Assembly: GCF_937958975.1 (NCBI RefSeq)
Contig: NZ_CALGRE010000036.1
Span: forward strand, 1-64,000
Source: an uncultured Eubacterium sp.
Lineage (GTDB): Bacteria > Bacillota > Clostridia > Lachnospirales > Lachnospiraceae
Direction of reading: 5' to 3'
DNA length: 64,000 nucleotides
The notes below the pieces were generated by a model. The model ran no database searches and was not told the origin of the DNA. It saw only the letters and a program-made list of their open reading frames with translations. Numbering within the stretch: the stretch's first letter is position 1; every line of letters begins with the position of its first letter. A program made the position numbers and the translations under genes. Shown here piece after piece: positions 37,606 through 46,144 of the stretch.

Positions 37606-38880
37606 TTATGCATTTAATGCCTGTTCTAAATCAGCAATTATATCCTCCGCATCTTCTATTCCAACAGAAAACCGAATTAAGTCGGGCTGTACTCCCGCTG
37701 CAAGTAACTGCTCATCTGTCATCTGTCTGTGAGTATGACTTGCCGGATGTAATACACTGGAACGCGCATCCGCAACATGTGTTACGATAGCCACAAATTT
37801 AAGGTTATCCATAAATTTAATAGATGCTTCACGTCCTCCCTTGATTCCAAAAGTCATTACACCACAAGTTCCATTCGGCATATACTTTTTAGCTCTCTCA
37901 TAATACTTATCACCTTCAAGCCCCGGGTAGTTTACCCATGCAACCTTATCATTATTCTTTAACCATTCTGCAACTTTTAAAGCATTTTCACAATGTCTTG
38001 GCATTCTTAAATGTAACGTCTCAAGCCCCACATTTAAAAGAAATGAGTTTGTCGGCGATGGAATTGAGCCTAAATCTCTCATAACCTGTGCCGTAGCCTT
38101 TGTGATATAACCACTCTCTCCAAACTTCTCTGCATATACAATTCCATGATAAGATTCATCAGGCTGTGTCATTCCCGGAAATTTATCTGCGTGGGACAGC
38201 CAATCAAATCTTCCGCTGTCTACAATAGCTCCTCCTACAGCCATTGCATGACCATCCATATATTTTGTAGTAGAATGTGTTACAATATCTGCCCCAAACT
38301 CAAATGGTCTGCAATTAATTGGTGTCGGAAATGTATTATCAACAATCAATGGTACTCCATGTGAATGTGCAGCATCGGCAAACTTTTCAAAATCAAACAC
38401 AACCAATGATGGATTTGAAACAGATTCACCAAATACACATTTCGTATTTGGCCTAAATTCTTTTTCTAAATCTTCCGCTGAAATATCAGGATCAACAAAT
38501 GTTACGTCAATTCCCATTTTTTTCATTGTCACACCAAATAAATTAAAAGTTCCGCCATATACATGAGAAGAGCATATAAAATGGTCTCCCGCTTCACATA
38601 TATTAAATACAGCGTAAAAATTCGCCGCCTGACCGGACGACGTGAGCATTGCTGCCACACCGCCTTCTAATTCGCATATTTTGGCTGCCACTGCATCATT
38701 GGTTGGATTTTGTAATCTCGTATAAAAATATCCACTATCCTCCAAATCAAACAGCCTTCCCATCTGTTCTGACGTATCATATTTAAATGTTGTACTCTGA
38801 TAAATTGGAAGCACTCTGGATTCACCTTTCGACGGTTTCCAACCTCCCTGAACACAAATTGTTCCTTTATTATTTTTCAT
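37606..38880 (-). CDS. metY: O-acetylhomoserine sulfhydrylase / aminocarboxypropyltransferase
   Basis: This 424-aa PLP enzyme of the Cys/Met metabolism family makes homocysteine from O-acetylhomoserine and sulfide. Features are GESRVLPIYQSTTFKYD, YTRLQNPT, LTSSGQAANF, VVDNTFPTP and the PLP Lys in THSTTKYMDGH. C-terminal RFSVGIEDAEDIIADLEQAL is typical. It lies in a set with cysK and a small membrane protein, giving sulfide-dependent Cys and Met synthesis side by side. Confidence 0.94.
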   Translation of the reverse strand: MKNNKGTICVQGGWKPSKGESRVLPIYQSTTFKYDTSEQMGRLFDLEDSGYFYTRLQNPTNDAVAAKICELEGGVAAMLTSSGQAANFYAVFNICEAGDHFICSSHVYGGTFNLFGVTMKKMGIDVTFVDPDISAEDLEKEFRPNTKCVFGESVSNPSLVVFDFEKFADAAHSHGVPLIVDNTFPTPINCRPFEFGADIVTHSTTKYMDGHAMAVGGAIVDSGRFDWLSHADKFPGMTQPDESYHGIVYAEKFGESGYITKATAQVMRDLGSIPSPTNSFLLNVGLETLHLRMPRHCENALKVAEWLKNNDKVAWVNYPGLEGDKYYERAKKYMPNGTCGVMTFGIKGGREASIKFMDNLKFVAIVTHVADARSSVLHPASHTHRQMTDEQLLAAGVQPDLIRFSVGIEDAEDIIADLEQALNA

Positions 38881-38915
38881 TATAAAATCCTCCTCACGTT
38901 TTCTTTTATTTTGTC

Positions 38916-39128
38916 TTATTCCTGTTTATAATCTTTCAAACAAATATGCGCTGTAATACAGCAAACAGCAAACAAAATAACTATTACAGCCACAGAAATC
39001 AGGAAAAATGTCATTTCCATAATAGGAATCACACATACATCCACAAAAAATAATACGAACAAAACTGTTGCAATCTTGTTACATGCCAAACCTATTTTTA
39101 TTTTTTTTTCATCTATTTGTCCCTTCAT
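38916..39128 (-). CDS. small two-helix membrane protein
   Basis: This 70-aa protein, MKGQIDEKKIKIGLACNK..., has two hydrophobic helices (about 19-37 and 41-63) with a Cys-containing first helix and a short basic tail. The ATG at 39128 is chosen because AGAGGAG lies 5 nt upstream. Longer in-frame starts lie inside cysK. It sits 11 bp after cysK and 35 bp before metY, so it is co-expressed with sulfur assimilation. No family recognised; a transport or sensing role is a guess. Confidence 0.6.
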   Translation of the reverse strand: MKGQIDEKKIKIGLACNKIATVLFVLFFVDVCVIPIMEMTFFLISVAVIVILFAVCCITAHICLKDYKQE

Positions 39129-39139
39129 ATAACTCCTCT

Positions 39140-40069
39140 TCATTCCTGAAACAACGGTGTTGAAAAATACCTTTCTGCTGTATCCGGCAATACCGTTACA
39201 ACCGTCTTTCCTTTTCCAAGCTTTTGGGCAAGTTTTAAAGCTGCGGCTACATTCGTTCCACTGGATATGCCACACATAAGTCCCTCTTTTCTAGCCAAAT
39301 CCTTTGCCGTATTGATTGCCTCATCATCTGTCACTATGTATATATTATCATAAATTTTCTGGTCTAATATATCCGGTATAATACCATCCCCGATTCCCAT
39401 CTGAAGATGTGTTCCTATATTCCCCCCGGCTAAAATGGCTGCATTTTCTGGCTCAACTGCCCAGATTTCTATTTCAGGATTTTGTGCTTTTAGAACACTT
39501 CCAATTCCCGTAATTGTTCCTCCTGTACCAATACCCGAACAAAACCCATCAATTTGACCTTCTACCTGTTCCATAATTTCTAATCCCGTATGGTGTTTAT
39601 GCGCCTTTACGTTATTTGGATTCTCAAATTGTTGTGGAACAAAAATATTTGGGTTATCTTTTGCCATCTTTAATGCTGTCTGTAAACACTCGTCAATACA
39701 TTTTCCAATATCTCCATCATCATGAACTAATATTACTTCCGCTCCATAATGTTTTACAAGCTTTCTTCTCTCTTCACTGACCGAATCCGGCATAATAATA
39801 ATAGTTTTATATCCTCTTACAGCACCCACTAAAGATAGACCAATTCCCTGGTTTCCACTCGTCGGCTCTACTATAATTGTATCCTTGCCGATTTTTCCTT
39901 CTGCCTCAGCCACTTTAATCATTTCAAAAGCTGTTCTTGTTTTGATAGAACCACCAACATTAAGTCCCTCAAATTTTACCAACACCTGAGCGGAGTTTTC
40001 ATCTACCATATGGTTTAGTCTAACCATCGGAGTATGACCAATAAATTCTAATACATTGTTATAAATCAT
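39140..40069 (-). CDS. cysK: cysteine synthase A (O-acetylserine sulfhydrylase)
   Basis: This 309-aa fold-type II PLP enzyme replaces the acetyl of O-acetylserine with sulfide. Motifs are FIGHTPMVRL, GGSIKTRTAFEMI (PLP Lys), EPTSGNQGIGLSL, SGIGTGGTITGIG and SSGTNVAAAL. Full length. First gene of the cysK-small protein-metY unit, behind an extended -10 promoter. Confidence 0.96.
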   Translation of the reverse strand: MIYNNVLEFIGHTPMVRLNHMVDENSAQVLVKFEGLNVGGSIKTRTAFEMIKVAEAEGKIGKDTIIVEPTSGNQGIGLSLVGAVRGYKTIIIMPDSVSEERRKLVKHYGAEVILVHDDGDIGKCIDECLQTALKMAKDNPNIFVPQQFENPNNVKAHKHHTGLEIMEQVEGQIDGFCSGIGTGGTITGIGSVLKAQNPEIEIWAVEPENAAILAGGNIGTHLQMGIGDGIIPDILDQKIYDNIYIVTDDEAINTAKDLARKEGLMCGISSGTNVAAALKLAQKLGKGKTVVTVLPDTAERYFSTPLFQE

Positions 40070-40099
40070 TTTGTTTCCTTTTATTTAAAGTTCTAATAC

Positions 40100-40108
40100 A
40101 TTATATCA
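40100..40108 (-). promoter_or_regulatory. extended -10 promoter of cysK
   Basis: A perfect TATAAT (40100-40105) preceded by TGA lies about 31 bp before the cysK ATG; the -35 region is weak. No T-box or S-box fits in the short leader. Confidence 0.5.
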
Positions 40109-40163
40109 TCTCTTTGCCCTGTTTATTATATCTATTACCATTATTTTAAGCAAGTATTATGTT

Positions 40164-41138
40164 TTAAAATTCTTTTAACAGCTTTTGATAATAATCAGTT
40201 AATTTTAACCAATTCTTTCGTATTTTTTTATGAATAGACATTCTAATAGATGCTCCATCTAAATATGTAAACTTGACTTTAAAGGACTTTTGTCCAAGCA
40301 TCTTTTTATATTTTTTCAATTTCGTCATGTTCATCTTTGTATCTGAAGATACTATTGCTCTCGATTTACATTTTGCCTCATAAACCCCCGATGTATACAC
40401 TTTATCACTTGTCGATATTGTCTCGAGATTATAATTAAGTTTTCTATTAGAGGTACTCAACCGCAGCACATCCGGATACAAATATATATCATATATACTA
40501 AGTTCTGTTACATTTCCAAACAAGATTAATTTAAGATGTGTCCTTCCCTTCTTTTTCGTTAATTCCAGATATGAACGATATTCTGCAACAAATCCATACC
40601 CTTCGGTATCAACTTTAGTGTCATTACTGCCAACTAAATTTCTAGCATAAAGTCTACATTTTTTTCCAGCATCAACACTTTTAAATTGGAATCCTTTATG
40701 CTTCTTTGCATATTTCTTCATTTTTTTCGCAATTGTTTTATAATTTGCATTTTTCTTTACCGTAACCGTCACAGAATCCTTATGACTCCCACACGCTGCA
40801 GTAATTACAGCTTTACCAGCCTTATGTGCAGTTACCTTTCCTTTCTGATTCACAGTTGCAACCGAAGGATTTGATGACGTCCATGTCAGATTCAGCAGAC
40901 TCATATAATCATAATCAATTGCCTTTTTATCTCCAACATATAATTTGAAGTTTTTATCATAAATTTCTACATAATCGTCTTCATCTTCTAAATCGTCATC
41001 TTCCCAGTCATCATCTTCCCAATCATTCTCCCAATATGAATCATCCCAATCATATGCACAAACAGAAATTGAAGTAATGCCTGTGCTCATCAGCGCCGCT
41101 ACTACCATTGCCGCTATTATTGTATACAATCTTTTCAT
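40164..41138 (-). CDS. exported Big_2 (Ig-like) protein
   Basis: This 324-aa protein has a signal peptide (KRLYTIIAAMVVAALMSTGI, cleavage near residue 27) and a very acidic Trp/Asp/Glu stretch at about 28-55. A Big_2 Ig-like domain follows (LTWTSSNPSVATVNQKGKV, AHKAGKAVITAA; about 60-130). The C-terminal 190 residues are basic and unrecognised, with YRSYLELTKKKGRTHLKLIL. No anchor or LPXTG is seen, so it is probably secreted or bound by charge. It has its own promoter and stands alone. Confidence 0.75.
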   Translation of the reverse strand: MKRLYTIIAAMVVAALMSTGITSISVCAYDWDDSYWENDWEDDDWEDDDLEDEDDYVEIYDKNFKLYVGDKKAIDYDYMSLLNLTWTSSNPSVATVNQKGKVTAHKAGKAVITAACGSHKDSVTVTVKKNANYKTIAKKMKKYAKKHKGFQFKSVDAGKKCRLYARNLVGSNDTKVDTEGYGFVAEYRSYLELTKKKGRTHLKLILFGNVTELSIYDIYLYPDVLRLSTSNRKLNYNLETISTSDKVYTSGVYEAKCKSRAIVSSDTKMNMTKLKKYKKMLGQKSFKVKFTYLDGASIRMSIHKKIRKNWLKLTDYYQKLLKEF

Positions 41139-41176
41139 AATTTCCTATCTCCTCTATGGAATGTATTTTACAATTA

Positions 41177-41204
41177 ATTCTAACATACTATCTATATCCG
41201 TCAA
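41177..41204 (-). promoter_or_regulatory. promoter of the Big_2 protein gene
   Basis: TTGACG (41199-41204) and TAGAAT (41177-41182) have a 16-bp spacer and an extended TGT before the -10. Confidence 0.65.
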
Positions 41205-41224
41205 TAGCTTGTCCTATAAACAGC

Positions 41225-41255
41225 AAAAAGGACTATCGCTTTTTACAATAGTCCT
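41225..41255 (-). terminator. intrinsic terminator after pnp
   Basis: AGGACTAT / ATAGTCCT stem with a T run on the minus strand, 30 bp after the pnp stop. Confidence 0.85.
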
Positions 41256-41285
41256 CTCTTATTTTTTATTTGTAACTAAAACAAT

Positions 41286-43370
41286 TTACTGCGCATCTTT
41301 AATAGAAAAACTAATTCTGCCCATTTTATCTTTTCCAAGACATTTACATTTTACCTTATCTCCAAGTGTTAGGAAGTCTTCTACATGCTCAACTCTTTCT
41401 TTTGCAATCTTAGAAATATGAACCATTCCTTCCTTGCCTGGAGCAAATTCGATAAATGCACCAAATTCTTTGATACTTACAACGATTCCTTCAAGAATCA
41501 TTCCTTCTTCAAAATCTGTAACGATTGTTTTAATATATTTGATAGCTTTTGCAATCATATCTTTATCTACGCCACAAACAGAAACCATACCATCATCTGT
41601 GATATCAATTTTAACTCCTGTTTCCTCAATAATGGCATTGATTACTTTTCCACTCTTTCCTACAACATCACCAATTTTATCCGGATCAATCTGAATCATT
41701 TCAATCTTCGGAGCGTATTCATTAACTGTCTTCCTTGGCTCAGCAATTGCAGGCTTCATACAGGTATCCATAATAAAAAGTCTTGCTTCTCTTGTTCTTG
41801 CAATAGCTCCCTCTACAATCTCTCTTGTGAGACCGTGAATCTTAATATCCATCTGTATAGCTGTAATACCTTCTGTTGTACCTGTCACTTTAAAGTCCAT
41901 GTCTCCAAAGAAGTCTTCTAACCCCTGAATATCTGTCAACAATACATAATCATCATCCGTATCACCTGTAACAAGACCACACGAAATACCGGCTACCATA
42001 GCTTTAATCGGTACACCAGCTGCCATTAAAGACATACATGATGAACATGTGGAAGCCATGGATGTGGAACCGTTAGATTCAAATGTTTCTGATACAGTTC
42101 TAATTGCATATGGAAAATCAGCTTCACTTGGAAGTACCGGCATCAATGCCTTTTCTGCCAATGCGCCATGACCAATTTCTCTTCTTCCCGGTCCTCTTGA
42201 TGGTTTTGTCTCTCCAACTGAGTATGATGGGAAATTGTAATGATGCATATATCTCTTTGTTGTTTCATTCTCGTCAAGCCCATCAATTCTCTGCGCTTCT
42301 GATAATGGTGCTAATGTACAAACATTACAAATCTGTGTCTGTCCCCTCGTAAACATAGCAGAACCATGTACTCGTGGTACTATATCTGTTTCAGCTGCCA
42401 GAGGTCTAATCTGGTCAATCGCTCTACCGTCAGGACGCTTGTGGTCTTTTAAAATCATCTTACGAACAGTCTTTTTCTGATATTGATAAATTGCCTCTCC
42501 CAAAACTGCAAGCCATTCCTCATTTTCAGCAAAAGCTTCCTCTAACTTCTCTGTTATCTGTCTGATATTTTCTTCTCTTGTCTGTTTATCATCTGTAAAA
42601 ACTGCTACTTCCATATCTGCCGGCGGAACAATTTCTTTAATAGCTTCAAAAAGTTCTTCCGGAATTGCACAACTCTCATAAGTATGCTTTTCTTTTCCAA
42701 CTTCTGCTACAATCTGCTCAATAAATTCTATAATCGTCTGGTTGACATCATGTGCCATGTAAATAGCTTCAATCATCTTAGCTTCCGGAATAATATTTGC
42801 ACCAGCTTCAATCATAATAACTTTTTCTTTTGTCGAAGCGACAGTCAGCTGTAAATCTCCCTCTTTCCACTGTTTTTGACTTGGATTTACAATAAGCTCT
42901 CCGTCAATCAATCCAATCTGTGTCATAGCACACGGACCATCAAATGGAATATCTGAAATACATGTAGAAATTGCTGCACCGAGCATTGCAACGATTTCAG
43001 GTCTGCATTCAGGGTCTACTGACATTACTAAATTGTTTAATGTAACGTCATTTCTATAATCTTTAGGAAATAACGGTCTCATTGGGCGGTCAATTACACG
43101 CGCAGTGAGGACTGAATTCTCTGATGCCTTTCCCTCTCTCTTATTAAAACCACCCGGTATTTTACCTACCGCGTACATTTTTTCTTCAAACTCAACTGAG
43201 AGCGGGAAGAAATCTATTCCTTCTCTCGGTTTATCCGAAGCTGTAGCTGTAGATAATATTGTTGTGTCTCCATAGTGCATGAATGCTGCACCATTTGCCT
43301 GCTTTGCAACTCTTCCCACATCAACTGTCAAAGTTCTGCCTGCAAGCTCCATACTAAAACTCTTGTACAT
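41286..43370 (-). CDS. pnp: polyribonucleotide nucleotidyltransferase (PNPase)
   Basis: This 694-aa phosphorolytic exoribonuclease has two RNase PH-like domains (first with GDTTILSTATAS and PLSVEFEEKMYAVGKIPGGF; second with HGSAMFTRGQTQ, REIGHGALAEKAL and TSMASTCSSC). A KH domain (GKVINAIIEETGVKIDI) and a C-terminal S1 domain (GIVVSIKEFGAFIEFAPGKEGMVHIS) follow. It degrades mRNA from 3' ends. It follows rpsO as in E. coli, and its leader contains a long imperfect stem. Confidence 0.98.
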   Translation of the reverse strand: MYKSFSMELAGRTLTVDVGRVAKQANGAAFMHYGDTTILSTATASDKPREGIDFFPLSVEFEEKMYAVGKIPGGFNKREGKASENSVLTARVIDRPMRPLFPKDYRNDVTLNNLVMSVDPECRPEIVAMLGAAISTCISDIPFDGPCAMTQIGLIDGELIVNPSQKQWKEGDLQLTVASTKEKVIMIEAGANIIPEAKMIEAIYMAHDVNQTIIEFIEQIVAEVGKEKHTYESCAIPEELFEAIKEIVPPADMEVAVFTDDKQTREENIRQITEKLEEAFAENEEWLAVLGEAIYQYQKKTVRKMILKDHKRPDGRAIDQIRPLAAETDIVPRVHGSAMFTRGQTQICNVCTLAPLSEAQRIDGLDENETTKRYMHHYNFPSYSVGETKPSRGPGRREIGHGALAEKALMPVLPSEADFPYAIRTVSETFESNGSTSMASTCSSCMSLMAAGVPIKAMVAGISCGLVTGDTDDDYVLLTDIQGLEDFFGDMDFKVTGTTEGITAIQMDIKIHGLTREIVEGAIARTREARLFIMDTCMKPAIAEPRKTVNEYAPKIEMIQIDPDKIGDVVGKSGKVINAIIEETGVKIDITDDGMVSVCGVDKDMIAKAIKYIKTIVTDFEEGMILEGIVVSIKEFGAFIEFAPGKEGMVHISKIAKERVEHVEDFLTLGDKVKCKCLGKDKMGRISFSIKDAQ

Positions 43371-43421
43371 AATCTCCTCTCGTTACTCTATAAGTAACTT
43401 CTCCTTATTATTTATTCTTTC

Positions 43422-43509
43422 GCAGAAGAATCCGAAACTACTGGAAAAACCAGTAACTATAACCTTTTTGCTACTGCCCTTTACAGTGGTCTCGGTATGG
43501 TTCTTCTGC
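43422..43509 (-). promoter_or_regulatory. long stem-loop in pnp mRNA leader
   Basis: GCAGAAGAA (on + 43422-43430) pairs with TTCTTCTGC (43501-43509). The pairing continues inward through CCGAAACTACTG / CAGTGGTCTCGG with one wobble and one mismatch, and a CTACTGG/CCAGTAA sub-hairpin is also possible. The 88-nt structure sits about 50 nt before the pnp start. It resembles RNase III-processed pnp leaders in enterobacteria; function here is inferred. Confidence 0.6.
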
Positions 43510-43557
43510 AACTATGTGTAATTATACATAATCTATAATAGTATACTTGATTTACAT

Positions 43558-43584
43558 AAAAAAAGCAATACTGCCAATATTTGC
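43558..43584 (-). terminator. intrinsic terminator after rpsO
   Basis: On the minus strand a GCAA(A)TA / TATTGC stem with one bulge is followed by seven T. It ends rpsO transcripts before the pnp leader. Confidence 0.65.
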
Positions 43585-43606
43585 TTTATAATATAATCCT
43601 CTCATA

Positions 43607-43640
43607 TGAAGAAGGTGTCCCTTTCAGGACACCTTCTTCA
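43607..43640 (-). repeat. perfect 14-bp hairpin downstream of rpsO
   Basis: TGAAGAAGGTGTCC / GGACACCTTCTTCA with a 6-nt loop begins 19 bp after the rpsO stop. It lacks a T run, so it is more likely a processing or stability element in the rpsO 3' region, acting ahead of the second, U-rich hairpin. Confidence 0.7.
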
Positions 43641-43658
43641 TTCTTCATATAAAAGTTA

Positions 43659-43925
43659 TTATTTACGAATTCCTAATTTCTCAATTAATGCACGGTATTC
43701 GTCAAGATTGTTTTCCTTAATATAATCAAGTAAACCTCTTCTCTTACCTACCATCTTAAGAAGTCCTCTTCTTGAATGATGGTCTTTTTTGTTAACCTTT
43801 AAGTGTTCAGTTAATTCCTTAATTCTATATGTTAAGATAGCTACCTGAACTGCCGGTGAACCGGTATCTGTAGGTGTCTTACCATATTCTGCTGTTAACT
43901 GAGCTTTGATTTCCTTTGTTATCAT
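43659..43925 (-). CDS. rpsO: 30S ribosomal protein S15
   Basis: This 88-aa protein contacts helices 20-22 of 16S rRNA. It contains TDTGSPAVQVAILTYRI, LTEHLKVNKKDHHSRRGLL and KRRGLLDYI. Full length. The TTAGGAGGAATC site precedes the ATG. Its leader can form an S15-like regulatory fold. Confidence 0.98.
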   Translation of the reverse strand: MITKEIKAQLTAEYGKTPTDTGSPAVQVAILTYRIKELTEHLKVNKKDHHSRRGLLKMVGKRRGLLDYIKENNLDEYRALIEKLGIRK

Positions 43926-43954
43926 TTTTGATTCCTCCTAAATTTTAAATATCC

Positions 43955-44000
43955 CCTTACACTTTAGTATCGGTTGGAGTTTCCAAATACTGAGTGTAGG
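43955..44000 (-). promoter_or_regulatory. probable S15 autoregulatory leader
   Basis: The mRNA leader folds as nested helices CCTACACT/AGTGTAaGG, AGTAT/ATACT and TTGG/CCAA, about 30 nt upstream of the rpsO start. Firmicute S15 genes are known to carry S15-binding leaders; identity with that class is not proven here. Confidence 0.6.
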
Positions 44001-44017
44001 TTTAAACATACTTTCTT

Positions 44018-44046
44018 AATATACAATATAATCTGAAAAATGTCTA
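44018..44046 (-). promoter_or_regulatory. rpsO promoter
   Basis: TAGACA (44041-44046) and TATATT (44018-44023), 17-bp spacer, about 18 bp upstream of the structured leader. Confidence 0.7.
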
Positions 44047-44093
44047 GTATTTATTTTTTGTTCCTGTCATAACTGCCTACTGCCTAAAACCAC

Positions 44094-45986
44094 TTATTTC
44101 TTAATCTTCACTTTTTTTACTTTGGACCACTTTCCCCATCCTGCTTCATTATAGGCACGCACATATATCTTATATGTTTTACCTTTCTTCAGCTTCTTTG
44201 TAGTGAGTTTACGGCTTTTGAGAACCTTACTCAAAACAACCTTTTTCCCCTTAAGAACTTTGACTCTGTACTTCTTTACACCACCGATTTTTTTCCAACT
44301 AATCTTGATTTTCTTTCCCTTTTTATTCTTAGCTGTAACTTTCGGTTTTCCCGGCTTTTTGACTTTCACCGTATTTTTACTTTTGGCTGTCGTTTCTTCA
44401 CGAATCGGTTTCGTCGTTTCTTCTGTAGTCTTTTTAGTTGTCTCTGGCGTTGTTTCCGGAATCACAACAGCTCCGGTTGTCGTAGTTTCATCGGCTGTTT
44501 TTTCGGTTGTAGTTTCCGGTTCTGTTTCTTCCTCCGTTGGCTCCTCAGCTTTTGTCGTCGGCTCTGGTGTTGTTTGCGGTACTGTAACCGGCTCTGTTGT
44601 TGTAGGTATTTCCGTTGTCGGCTCCGGTGTTGTTGTTTCCGGAAGTGTCAGTTTATCCATGTATTCATCATAAAAAACTTCGCCACAGTCATCACAGCTG
44701 ATAATAAACTCGCCCTCATCCTCGTAAGTGCTTTCCCTTGCTGAAAATTTATAACTATGGCGTGTCTTTTTCAAAATTTCTTTGACTGTATCTCCACATT
44801 CTGTACATTTTTTAATACGGTATCCTTCTTTACTGCAGGTAGGATAAGAAACTTCTGTTGTAGTATATCTGTGACTTGCAGGGAGTGTAAACTGGTGAAT
44901 TTTGCCACAGTAGTCGCAGTGTTCATCTTCTTTTCCTTCTTTAAGAAATGTTCCATCTTTAGTGCAGGTTGGAAGTGTAATTTCTGCTTTGGGACCCTTA
45001 GTTGTGTCTCTTGATTCTATAGGCTTTATTATACCTGGATAATAATACCAAATAGCATTTATCTGTTCTAATGTTGTAAATGTTTTGTCACCCAAACCGA
45101 TAAACAAACCATCTGCCCACCATATCACCTTTCCATTTTTATTATAGTCTTCATATCCTTCATAACACCTAAAATTTGAGTTTTGACAATCAATAGCGTA
45201 ATAAGAACCATCAAGGGCTGTTAAATTGTATGCATGAGAAGTTGTACTCACATAATAACTATCAATATTCAAATCATACATAAATCTGTTAAATGTTCTG
45301 GTATATCCTGCACATTTCGCTCCACCGTCTAAGATTGCCTCTATTGGTTCCTGCCCATGTGATACCGATACTGGAATCCTTCCGCTTGCAAAGTTCTCAT
45401 CTTTGATATTCTCTTTTATCCAGCCATATACAAGCTGCATTTTCTGATAACCACAGAGATTACCATTCTCTGCACTAAGACCAAGGTCCGCTTCTATCTG
45501 CTTCGCTTTATCCATGTATTCATCCCAACGTTCAACACGTCTGACATTCCAGTCCATAGGAGAGTGCATCGGCCTAGCATTCACTTCAACTATATGATAA
45601 CATGTATTACCATTCTTTGCCCGATACTTTTTTTCGAATGTATTTACTCTCAAATCAAAGTCTCCCTTTGAAGCACAATAACTATTCCAATACTTATCAT
45701 ATAATTCATCCGTACCTTCTGTTTTCACAATATAATACTTTACATCAAAGTCATTGTTGAATGTACGTTCAATAACATCATCCAGCATCTCCTTATCTGT
45801 CATTGCAATTTCTTCAAGTATGCCCACGGCTGTATCTGATATTTCTTCAATGTAATACCATTCTCTATACTGGATATACTGGCTCTGAACTGTAAATGCA
45901 TTTGCAGTTATCCCAAAACTGGAGGCTGATGACATTGATACTGCAAATACGACAAATAAAGCTGTCATTTTCTTAAGTTTTCCCAT
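44094..45986 (-). CDS. exported transglutaminase-like protein with CxxC repeats and FN3 domain
   Basis: This is a 630-aa secreted protein. A signal peptide (KKMTALFVVFAVSMSSASS) precedes a transglutaminase/CYK3-like domain. Its Cys is in DGGAKCAGYTRTF, its His in SHAYNLTALDG and its Asp in YYAIDCQN, a complete papain-like triad. Next come two or three short CxxC modules (CTKDGTF... CDYCGKIH; CSKEGYRIKKCTECG; CDDCGEVF), a Thr/Glu/Pro-rich spacer of about 100 residues and a C-terminal basic fibronectin type III domain ending KVKKVKIKK. No LPXTG. The ATG at 45986 follows GGGAGGAC; upstream in-frame codons lack a site. Activity could be crosslinking or proteolysis. Confidence 0.78.
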   Translation of the reverse strand: MGKLKKMTALFVVFAVSMSSASSFGITANAFTVQSQYIQYREWYYIEEISDTAVGILEEIAMTDKEMLDDVIERTFNNDFDVKYYIVKTEGTDELYDKYWNSYCASKGDFDLRVNTFEKKYRAKNGNTCYHIVEVNARPMHSPMDWNVRRVERWDEYMDKAKQIEADLGLSAENGNLCGYQKMQLVYGWIKENIKDENFASGRIPVSVSHGQEPIEAILDGGAKCAGYTRTFNRFMYDLNIDSYYVSTTSHAYNLTALDGSYYAIDCQNSNFRCYEGYEDYNKNGKVIWWADGLFIGLGDKTFTTLEQINAIWYYYPGIIKPIESRDTTKGPKAEITLPTCTKDGTFLKEGKEDEHCDYCGKIHQFTLPASHRYTTTEVSYPTCSKEGYRIKKCTECGDTVKEILKKTRHSYKFSARESTYEDEGEFIISCDDCGEVFYDEYMDKLTLPETTTPEPTTEIPTTTEPVTVPQTTPEPTTKAEEPTEEETEPETTTEKTADETTTTGAVVIPETTPETTKKTTEETTKPIREETTAKSKNTVKVKKPGKPKVTAKNKKGKKIKISWKKIGGVKKYRVKVLKGKKVVLSKVLKSRKLTTKKLKKGKTYKIYVRAYNEAGWGKWSKVKKVKIKK

Positions 45987-46077
45987 AGATTTGTCCTCCC
46001 TCTTCCTTATAAATAAGTATATTCGTTTATTTATATATAAGTATACCATATCGAACAGATGTTTACAAATAGTTTTA

Positions 46078-46109
46078 GGAGCAGTATACGTTTTTTGTAC
46101 CACTGCCCC
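46078..46109 (-). terminator. probable terminator of the pilus operon
   Basis: GGGGCAGTGGTAC / GTATACTGCTCC hairpin on the minus strand with an AAAAAAC loop, 35 bp after the last adhesin stop; the following T tract is weak. Confidence 0.55.
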
Positions 46110-46144
46110 TATATGCCATTATCTATGAATCACTTACTAATCGG

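Noticed and set aside
40070..40163. T-box or S-box riboswitch upstream of cysK
   Set aside because: The region between promoter and ATG is only about 30 nt and lacks the T-box AGGGTGGNACCGCG core or SAM-I features.
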